From an uncultured Prevotellaceae bacterium (GTDB taxonomy: Bacteria; Bacteroidota; Bacteroidia; Bacteroidales; Bacteroidaceae): a stretch of 42,145 bases of DNA. The translations under genes were made by a program, and so were the position numbers. Below, piece by piece: positions 15,353-24,300 of this stretch. The stretch is from the NCBI GenBank assembly GCA_900316975.1, contig ONFA01000017.1, forward strand, positions 1-42,145, read 5' to 3'. The notes beneath the pieces are model-generated. The model made no database searches. It saw nothing but the letters and a program-made list of their open reading frames with translations, and was not told where the DNA came from. Positions within the stretch are counted from its first letter, which is position 1; each line of letters starts with the position of its first letter.

Positions 15353-17128
15353 ATGAAAAATGTGACCGTAAGATACTTCATGTTGTGGCTGGCTTTCATC
15401 TGCACCACTATCATGTTCTGCCAAGAGGAGACTGCACCAGCAGCCCCTGTATCCATGCTTGACTCGTTAAAGGCAGTCAATGACTCGATAGTCAGTGAAT
15501 TGCGAAGCCAAGTGCAGGAGTTGAAACTGCAGGGCATCATGATGCAGGAACAATTGGAACTGACGGGTAAGAGTGCGAAAGAGGATTCTTTGCGACAAGC
15601 GGAACGTAAGGCAAGGGTGGATTCGCTGCGCAATGTTACCCCAGGCGCGCCACTGATTGTTGAGGGGGATACGCTTCTTGTCATTTATGCCAGAAAAGGT
15701 GGCATATTGCCTGAAGCGAGAGTGTCATCGGCGAAGAGCAAGATTTACGAAGTGGGCAAGCGTCTGACAATGTTTGCAGATTCTGTCTATGTGTTTGACA
15801 GTGAAGTGTCCTCCGATGTGATGGTGGGCGAAGAGGTCATTCTCAGTGTTACCGACCTCGATGCCTTGTGGAATAATACGGAACGGCTTGCTTTGGCAGA
15901 ACAATACCGCGAATTCATCAGTGAGAAAGTGCATCAGTTGCACGATACTTATGGCTTGCAGCAGAAGTTGCAGAGTCTGGGTTGGGTGGCACTCATCATT
16001 GCGGTGATGGCGCTTCTCATCTGGGGCATCATCTGGCTGTTCCGCCTTTGGAAATTCAGCATCACCCGTAAATTGCTTCGCACCATCAAGTCGGTCAGCA
16101 TCAAGAACTATCCTTTGCTTGACACTCATCGCCTTGGCATTGCCATCATCTTTGTTTTCAATCTGGTGCGTTTACTCCTTATCCTCCTGGTGCTACTTGT
16201 GGGCATCACCTTCATGTTCTCGTTCTTCCCTGAGACCAAGACTTTCACCTACACTGTCTTTGGCTTTATTTGGGATCCCCTCACCGACATTCTCAAGTCC
16301 ATTGTCGCTTACCTGCCCAAACTTTTCAAGATTGTCGTCATTGTCATTTGCTTTCACTATCTGTTGAAACTGGTTCGTTACTTTGCCAATGAGATAGCCA
16401 GTGGTCGACTGAAAATCAACGGATTCTATGCTGATTGGGCTGCACCGACCCATACCATTTTGCGTGTCTTGCTTTATTCCTTTATGTTGGTCATGATATG
16501 GCCCTTGTTGCCCAGTTCCGACTCTGAAATTTTTCAGGGCGTGTCGGTCTTCATTGGTGTGGTGGTGTCGCTGGGTTCCACTTCGGTTGTGGGCAATGTG
16601 ATGGCAGGACTTGTGATGACCTACATGCGTCCTTTCCGTATAGGTGACTATATCCGCTATGACGACACTGAGGGAGAGGTGATCGAGAAGAGCATGCTTG
16701 TCACACGCATTCGCACTCGCAAGAATGAGATTGTGACCATCCCTAATTCTAACATGATGAGTTCACAGACCTCTAACTTTACGCTTTCGGCACAACGATA
16801 TGGTGTCATTGTCCATACGAAAATCACCATTGGCTACGACGAGCCGTGGCAGAAGATTGAAGCCCTCTTGCTCGAAGCAGCCGACAAGACCGATGGCATC
16901 AAGAAACACCCAAAGCCATTTGTCCGCATCACGACCCTCGATGATTTCTATGTGGAGTATGAAATCAATGGTTGTACCGAACGTGCCAAGACGATGCCTG
17001 CTGTCTATTCAGCACTTCACCAAAACATTCTCGACACGATGCATGGGGCAGGGGTGGAAATCATGTCGCCTCACATTGAGGCACAGCGTAATGACCTGCC
17101 CATACAGATTCCCCAACAGAAACCCTAA
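15353..17128 (+). CDS. Mechanosensitive ion channel (MscS family) with periplasmic N-terminal extension
   Basis: A 591-residue inner-membrane channel that opens on membrane tension to release solutes under hypo-osmotic shock. Residues 1-24 form a signal sequence. A coiled-coil-prone periplasmic segment follows (about 30-90, VNDSIVSELRSQVQELKLQ). Hydrophobic segments occur near 205-228, 262-290, 320-345, 365-388 and 395-430. The last leads into the MscS core: VVSLGSTSVVGNVMAGLVM (pore helix) and RPFRIGDYIRYDDTEGEVIE (beta domain), then TIPNSNMMSSQTSNF. It resembles the larger MscK/YbdG-type members rather than minimal MscS. It sits 67 nt after recG, without a recognisable promoter. Confidence 0.9.
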   Translation: MKNVTVRYFMLWLAFICTTIMFCQEETAPAAPVSMLDSLKAVNDSIVSELRSQVQELKLQGIMMQEQLELTGKSAKEDSLRQAERKARVDSLRNVTPGAPLIVEGDTLLVIYARKGGILPEARVSSAKSKIYEVGKRLTMFADSVYVFDSEVSSDVMVGEEVILSVTDLDALWNNTERLALAEQYREFISEKVHQLHDTYGLQQKLQSLGWVALIIAVMALLIWGIIWLFRLWKFSITRKLLRTIKSVSIKNYPLLDTHRLGIAIIFVFNLVRLLLILLVLLVGITFMFSFFPETKTFTYTVFGFIWDPLTDILKSIVAYLPKLFKIVVIVICFHYLLKLVRYFANEIASGRLKINGFYADWAAPTHTILRVLLYSFMLVMIWPLLPSSDSEIFQGVSVFIGVVVSLGSTSVVGNVMAGLVMTYMRPFRIGDYIRYDDTEGEVIEKSMLVTRIRTRKNEIVTIPNSNMMSSQTSNFTLSAQRYGVIVHTKITIGYDEPWQKIEALLLEAADKTDGIKKHPKPFVRITTLDDFYVEYEINGCTERAKTMPAVYSALHQNILDTMHGAGVEIMSPHIEAQRNDLPIQIPQQKP

Positions 17129-17133
17129 AAAAT

Positions 17134-17173
17134 CGTACCCCTCGACTACGGCACATCGTAGTCGAGGGGTACG
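17134..17173 (-). terminator. Strong hairpin between convergent genes
   Basis: A perfect 17-bp stem (CGTACCCCTCGACTACG against its complement at 17157-17173) encloses a 6-nt loop. On the minus strand it is followed by a U-tract (complement of AAAAAA at 17127-17132), so it should terminate the GH43 gene. For the plus-strand MscS gene it may act as a bidirectional terminator or mRNA-end stabiliser. A second small palindrome GTACCC-GAT-GGGTAC lies at 17181-17195. Confidence 0.85.
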
Positions 17174-17203
17174 GCATAGTGTACCCGATGGGTACGCCTG
17201 TGT

Positions 17204-18274
17204 TCACTTTGTCTGCTTCACTTTTCCGTTGAAGTATTTGTCCAGGCGTTGGTATTCCTTTTTTGTCAGCCGCATGAAGCTGCCGTGCTGAGGCCCGGTC
17301 ACACCCTCGATATCGACAGGGTCGTGGAAGCCCTTTAGAAACTCATCCGTCTGGCAGATGCGGTAGTGCTTCGGGCGGTCGCTATACTGAATGTAAGCCA
17401 CACGCCAACCTTTCTCGCCTACGATTTGGAAGGCGCTGCTGCCTTCGCACTTCTTCTTGCCTTCGAAACTGACAAAGTCCTTTTCGTCTGGCTCAGGCCA
17501 CGGACCAATGAGTTTGTCCGCTTTTGTCTGGAAGATGCCAGGATGTCCACCTTCCTTCTTGATGAGCATGTGATACTTGCCGTCACTCTCCAGATAGTTG
17601 ATGTCGGCATCGATGGTGGCATAGCCCCAATCGAAGAGGATGCGTGGCTTGGTCAACTTGGTGAACGATTTGTCGGCATAACTATACACCATGCGGTCGT
17701 AGTTGTCACCTTCGTTCGTGCTCCAGATGGAATAGTAGATGAAGTAGCCACCCCGTTCACCGTTTGTCCATACATAGTTTGGATCCCAGAAGATTTGAGG
17801 AGCCCACACGCGATTAATCTTTTTCCAGTCGGCTATGATGTCGGGGCTGTCAGGGTCGCAGAAAATCTCGTTCCCCTTGCGAAAGTCGAAGGTGGTGGAT
17901 GTCCAATGGATAAGGTCATCGCTCTTGAGCAGATTGATGCCATAGTTGAACCATTCATGACTTTTCGCTACACACATGTCGGTGGTCACCATCAGGTAAC
18001 CTTTGCCTGAATCGGACTTGCGGCATACGTAGGCATCGCGTTGTCCACCTTCGATGCCTGCCAGTTGCGATGCATCCATAATGGCTTTGCCCCCATTCAG
18101 ATCATGGTAATGGAGTCCGTCGCGGCTCAAGGCATATGCAGTGAATTCTCCATTGTCGCTCATGTGGCAATAGAGGTAACCATAGGTGCCTTTTTGAATA
18201 TTTTGTGCCGGAAGAGTTGATGTGGATAGGGCAATGAGGATGCTTGCGAGAAGTGTTTTGCTTGAGGTCGTCAT
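17204..18274 (-). CDS. Secreted glycoside hydrolase family 43-type protein
   Basis: A 356-residue exported five-bladed beta-propeller glycosidase, probably acting on arabinose- or xylose-containing plant polysaccharide, or on a related linkage. The signal peptide is about 1-23 (STLPAQ). GH43 hallmarks are RDAYVCRKSDSGKGYLMVTT (about 79-98), WAPQIFWDP (157-165), ATIDADINYLESDGKYHM (with D222/D224), and the likely general acid E277 in KKCEGSSAFQ. No carbohydrate-binding module or SusCD partner is nearby, so the precise substrate is open. It follows sprA by 45 nt on the same strand and is closed by the hairpin at 17134-17173. Confidence 0.83.
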   Translation of the reverse strand: MTTSSKTLLASILIALSTSTLPAQNIQKGTYGYLYCHMSDNGEFTAYALSRDGLHYHDLNGGKAIMDASQLAGIEGGQRDAYVCRKSDSGKGYLMVTTDMCVAKSHEWFNYGINLLKSDDLIHWTSTTFDFRKGNEIFCDPDSPDIIADWKKINRVWAPQIFWDPNYVWTNGERGGYFIYYSIWSTNEGDNYDRMVYSYADKSFTKLTKPRILFDWGYATIDADINYLESDGKYHMLIKKEGGHPGIFQTKADKLIGPWPEPDEKDFVSFEGKKKCEGSSAFQIVGEKGWRVAYIQYSDRPKHYRICQTDEFLKGFHDPVDIEGVTGPQHGSFMRLTKKEYQRLDKYFNGKVKQTK

Positions 18275-18319
18275 AGTTAGCCGTTTTTTAGTGCGTATTC
18301 GTGAAAGAGGTATCTAGTA

Positions 18320-21300
18320 TTATCTGGTGAGGGTGAAAGACATGCTGACACCGAAGTCGGCATTGGTGGTGGGATAGGAGGACTGGGAAACGAGTGGCAC
18401 ATTTCTCTGCCAATCGAAAAATCCAGAGAGGGTGAGGAGCCGGCTGAAGGTATAGTTGGCACTGAACTGCAGGGAGTAGGCAGTGGCACCGCTGGTGGCA
18501 GTGGTGATAGCGGTTTGTATGTTTCGGTTTAGTGCATTCTGCATACGGTATTTGAAGTCCAATTTCATGTTGAGGTCGTGGCTGACATTGTTGCGTGTGC
18601 GTTGGTTGGTGTTGGTGTCGTTCTTTTTGTTTTTCGACTTTGACTTCCTGCCTTCGTTGCTTTGGATGCTTTTGGCTCCGAAGAGGTTGAGGTCTTTGAT
18701 TTTATATTCCATGCCCACAGTGATGTCGTTGGAGAAGTTTTCGGTTAGTGCGACACTGGTCATGGACAGGTTGAGTGTGCGTGTCTTGTCGTATTGAATC
18801 TTAGCAGTGATGTCATTATTGAAAGTCATGCTCACTCCAAAGAAAGGCGAGAAGGACTCGTTGATGCTGACAGTGGAAACATTGTACATGGACGACGGAA
18901 TGGGGTTGCCCGTGGTGACGTCGCGGATGAAGCCCCATCCGTTCATGTATTCCATGAAGTTGGAGTAGGAGTTGTATGCTCCGACAGAGTAAACACTCTT
19001 GTAGGCATGGTTGATGTTGAAACTCTTGAAATGGTCGGCAAACCACGGCGAAACCTTGGTAAGTCCACTGTAGGTGAGACTCCAGTTGGGCATGAGTCGA
19101 GTGATGGCTGGGAAAATGTCGAGTGGGGAGGAGAGGGCATTGCCTCCACAGTATGCGGAAAGGAAGGCTGGCACCATCACATCGGCTGAGTAGAGTTCCA
19201 CGCCACCGTTCTCTGCATTGTATGCTTTGCCAGCCCATTCGCTACCCGCAGCCTTGGGGTAGGTGGTGTTGGCATATCTTGTCTCGATGCGGTTCTTGAT
19301 GATGGGCAGATTGTGGAGGAACTTCTCGAAGTGCTTGGAGTGATAGTTGTTGTTGATGGTGCCTGCCGACTCGAAAGCCGAACCGATGGACATGACAGTC
19401 ATGGAGAAACTGCCGCTTTGGGTGGTGGGCATGTTTTCGTACATGAACTGGATGCTCTTGGATTTGTTGACGGTACGAGTGGCGGTCAAGTCAATCTTGA
19501 AGTCTTTGAAAGGCTCAAGAGTGGCTCTTAGTTGCAGATCTTCCATGGCTGCGGTGGTGGCAGGAGTGGTGATGTTGCTGTTGCTGTCGTTCTGCATGAG
19601 CCACCCATGACGTGCAGCCTTGTCGATGTAACTGTCGCCGACGGCTCCGAGAGCGAAAGGTATTCCAGGGGAGAGCATGCCGTCAATATGTTTTTGTCCG
19701 AAAGCGTCACCTACTTCTGTGCGGAATCCTGGCAATGTGAGTGCATAGGTGTTACGGTAGGAGATGCTGGCATTACGCACCATCATGAGTCCCCGTGCAA
19801 AGACTTGGGCGGTTTTGTACCAGGAGAGGTCTTCAAGCGGACGTTTGGCTACGATGTTGATTTTGACGGGGATGCTGTCATGGTTTTTCACCTTGATGGT
19901 GTTGGCATCCACTTTTTTGTATTTCAGTTTGTAGGTCTTGCCTTCAGCGGTGGTGGCGCGTACGATGAGTCGCTTGGAGTTCTGACCATGCTTGACTTCT
20001 GTGCTGGTGGAGTCGTTGAGGGTCACCTCCTTCGTGAAGCCTCTGGTTTTCTTGCTGTCGGCACGGTTGTTTGCCCTGCTGTTGGCAGTGTTGTTCTTCT
20101 TGTCCTTTGTGTCATCAGCCTCTGCTTCCGCTTCACCTCCCTTGGACTTGGCTGTGGTCTTGGCATTTTGGCTGGCTGTGTTCCTTCGGTTGGTGTCGCT
20201 TTTCTTTGTGTTGCCGCTAAGTCGTTTTTCTGCATCAGCGAGGAACTCCCACTTCTTATAGAGGGTCTCGAAATTCAAGCGACCATTGATGTTGATGGTT
20301 CGTTGGGTGCTGGCGGTGTTGCCAAGTGATGTGCCATCTTCAAGTTCTGTGCCTCGTGTCCAGTTGTAGTTGGCATTGTAGGTGCCATCGGCTGTAACCC
20401 AGTCGAAGATAGGTATCTTGTTGATAGGCACTTGGTAGGAACCATTGAAGGTGCTGCGGTAGGTGAGGGGACGTCCGAAAGAAGCAAGGCTTCGCTTGAC
20501 GGAGTCTTTCCATACGGCATATTCGTCGGGATAGAGGTGTTTGTTGACAATGACGTGGGGCTCTTCAATTTCGGCATGGGTGGAGGATGTCCATGACATC
20601 TTTAATGCCTTGAAAATGTCCCACTTGACAGTCAGGTCTCGGTTCCAGAGAATTTGGTCGGAGAAGATGACGGGCATTTTGGTGCCAGCATCGATGTCAC
20701 GTTCTTGGAACTCGTAGTAACTGCGTGTGAGGTCTGTGTTGAACGATATGCTTTGTGGTAACCACTGCAGGTTTTGTGCCTTGATGATGTCGAGCCATTT
20801 GGATTTTCCTTTCAGGTTCTTGAATGGTTCCAGCGGCTTGTACTTGGGGGCGTAGTTGTAACCAAAGTTGAGTCGCCAGTTTTCCTCATTCTCATAGACG
20901 GTGGTCTCTCCTGTTTTGTAGCGTTGGCTGTAACTGTAACTGAAGTTGAAATTGGCAGGGTCGTAAGGCATGGGCTTGCGGCTCTGTATGTTCGATCTCC
21001 AGTTGCTGAGGGAGAAGTTCTTGTTGCGGACAATAGACTCGGTAAGGTTGCTGAGGGAGTCGCGTGCGGTCTTGTTTTCGCACTCGTCGAGGGCATCCTT
21101 GAGCAACATGTCAGTGTCGAACGGATTGTATTTGGGTGAGAGTTTCTGCCATGAGTAGGAGTAGTAGAGGGGCAGGTTCATCTTCCACTTGTCCGGGAAG
21201 AACTTGCCCAACTCAAACTGGGTGGTGATGCTCCACTCGTAGAGGTTGTCGTTGCGGCGTTGATCCACTCTTTCTTCCAACCCGCCAAACCCTGCTGTCT

Positions 21301-24300
21301 CGATGTGCCCAGTCAGGTTTACAGAACCAAGATCGGACATCTGTACATTAAGGTTTCCTTGGGCAGCCCAACCACCTTCTTCACTGTAGTCCTGCATACG
21401 CAATTCGTTCACCCACACTTCGACATTTCCCGTGCGGCGGCCATTGTTGCGCACACCGATCATCATGGTCTTCACTTCGCCCAACGAGGGGTTACCGATG
21501 ACGCTCACTTTATTGTTGGGGTTGTTGCTGTCGTAGGCATAGTAAAGTTGTGTGTAACTGGCTGAACCATTAGCCTTCGCCTTGTTGCGCTCATGTTTGA
21601 GGTTGGTGAAAGTGCTGAAGTCGATGTCAAGCATGTTCTCCTCTGGCCACACAGCCTTGCACCCTTGTGTGGTGTAGGTGTCATAGTGTCCGGCTGGAGT
21701 GAGTTTGAGTGGTATTTCGTATTCGTAGTAGTTGCTCTTGTAGTCGCTACCCAATCGGATGAAGATACTCATCTGGTTGTCTTGCAGTTCTGTGTCGCCT
21801 TCCATTGCGTTGGCATGGATGAACATCTGTAGATGCTTGTAGTTGCGGAAGTCTTGATTCATGGTCTTATAGACAGCTCGGGCATCGCCAGAGGCAAGAT
21901 TCTCGACGTTGAGTGCAAGGGCTTGTTCGTTTTGCTGTGTGAGTTGTGGCTGTTGTGGGTCAAGCACACGTGTAATGCCAGGAGGCAGTACATAGTTAAC
22001 AGGAGTCTTGTCATTGTTTTCCTCGATATTGACGGCTGATGGCACGATGGTTCCGCTCACACTGGGCTTTTCTCCGGTGTATAGGGTTTGTGTGTAGTTG
22101 CGCCATTCCCCTTCTACGAGATCGAGGTTGGCGAGACGAACTACGATGGGTTCTTCGAAGCCTGTCATGTACATGCGCATGAAGCGGATGCTGGAGAAGT
22201 CATTGATGGTGCCTTCCTTGTTCTCATACTCCTCAATGGGAATGCGGAATTGGTACCATGTGGCATTCTCCTTGTTGCCGTTGCGCAGTCCGACGCTTGT
22301 TTCGCGGGCATCGACGATGAAGTTCCTGCCCACTATCATGTCTTCAGGGCGGAGGCTGATGTGGTATTCGTAAAAGTTCTCGTACTCGTTCATGGTGTAG
22401 TCGGAGTTCACATCCTCAGCGTCAGGTGTGCTCTTGTAGGCTGTAGAGTATCGCTCTCCCGACCCGCCACTGTTGGGTGAATTGCCCTCGGGCGAGTTGA
22501 TGTATTTGTAGCGTTCGAGAATAGAGGTGTGCTGAGTGTCGTAGTCGCTGCCACGGAAGTAGTGGTAGTCGTCACCAGCAGGGTCTTCGTAGATAGAGTC
22601 GTAGGCTGTAGCATTCACCTTACTCTTCATCGTGTTGAGGTAGTCGGCATAGATGCCGTAGTTGCGTTCGTCAGCATCATTCAATCCATTCAGACCGATA
22701 TCCTGCTTCGGGCGTGCGCCGCTCTCGTTGGAGAAGGAATAAACGACAGACTTTTCGCTGGGCACACGTCCCCAAAGGGTTTCGATGTAGGTGGAGGCAC
22801 TATTGACGGGCATTCCGCTTTCGTATGCCTTCTTCCCGTCTTTCAACACATCCTCGCTGATGTCGCCCAAGTTGAAGTAGAGGTCACCGCCATATCGTTT
22901 GTCGTTCTTGGTGTAGATAAACGGGTCGAGCATCCAGAACTCGATGTACTGGATGTTGCTGGATTCGAAGTCGCTCATGTTGATTTTCCTCATCATGCCT
23001 CCCCAACGCTTCTTGGGGTCGTTCAGGCGGGCATTCTCGTCCACGTCGGTGTCAAGGTTGTAAGGACCGCGTTCGCTGGGGTAGTAAGCTATGTTCAGGA
23101 TGTCCAAAGTGTTGCTTTCTCCCTGGTTGGTGTCGCGGTTGGGATAGATTTCACGGGTATAAACTTCGCGTACGTAGTGGTTGGAGAGTTGTTCCAAGTC
23201 ACTCTTGATGTGTGCTGGCGTGAGGGACGATGAGCGACGGGTGAAAAGTGGGTCGATATTGTACCATGCCAGCCGGGCACGGTTATATCCGTATTTCACG
23301 TCATTGGTCAGTTTGCCATACTCCAAGTGGGATGGTGCGGAGGAAAGCACCCATTCTTTAGGGTTGCTCTGGCTATGTGGCTTCTTGGTGTCGTCGAAGG
23401 AGTCCAGATAGGAAGCATTGCCCTGTGCTCCCTTTGCTTTGCCTGCATGGAGTTGGGCATATTCGCCAGTGAAGGAGATGGTGGATGGGGCACTCAGGTC
23501 GAGGAGCGGAATTTTGTCGAGCATGTTGGTGAGCCATTGTGAGTTCTGTTTCCAGTTCATGTGAAAGCCCCACAACATATTGTTCAGTGGCTCGCTACCC
23601 ATATTCACTTTGGAGGTAAGGGGTTTCTCGTTCACTTTCATGAAGGTACCGCCGATGTTGAAGTTCTTGGAAAAGTCATAATCCCAATTTACTCCGAGCA
23701 TGGTTTTGCGCATGACGCTCCAGTCATCCTGGCTTTCGAGGCTCACGCTTACGTTGGTTCCGGCATCGATGATGCTTTGGTTGATGATCCGAACGATTCG
23801 GCTTTGGTAATCCACCGTGTAGTCAGTACCTTCAGTCAGTTTGACGCCGCCAGCAGTCACTACCACTGAACCTGGTGGAATGTTGGAATCGCCGAGATAA
23901 ATCTCGCTTCCACTGGATGCCTTATACTCGCCCGTCAGTGTGAATTTGTTTTTCTCTGCAATCTGCTTTGCCACCGTCTTGGTGGAGTCGTAGAGTGCAT
24001 CGTAGCAGTATTTGTCTGCGATGTCGTCGTTGCCGATTTTCTGTCGCAGCCAATCACCAAAAGGCTCCACGACAGGAAAGATGACATGTCCAGTCTGAGA
24101 CAGGATGGTATAGCCCTCGATGAAGTCGAACCTCCCGTTAGGATTGGCCTTCTGATTGTCATCCAGACGGTCGAGGTTGAGCATTTTCAGCAAGGTGGTT
24201 TGCTTGAGTCCATTCTCTGGTATGTAACTGAGGCTCACACCAGTAGTGTCGCTCAGATACTTGATGTCCATCTTGAACTTTTCTCGTTGTACCGACATGG

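Noticed and set aside
19532..23869. Series of plus-strand ORFs inside the sprA region
   Set aside because: They are antisense shadows of sprA with repetitive Val/Gly-rich compositions and no recognisable domains.
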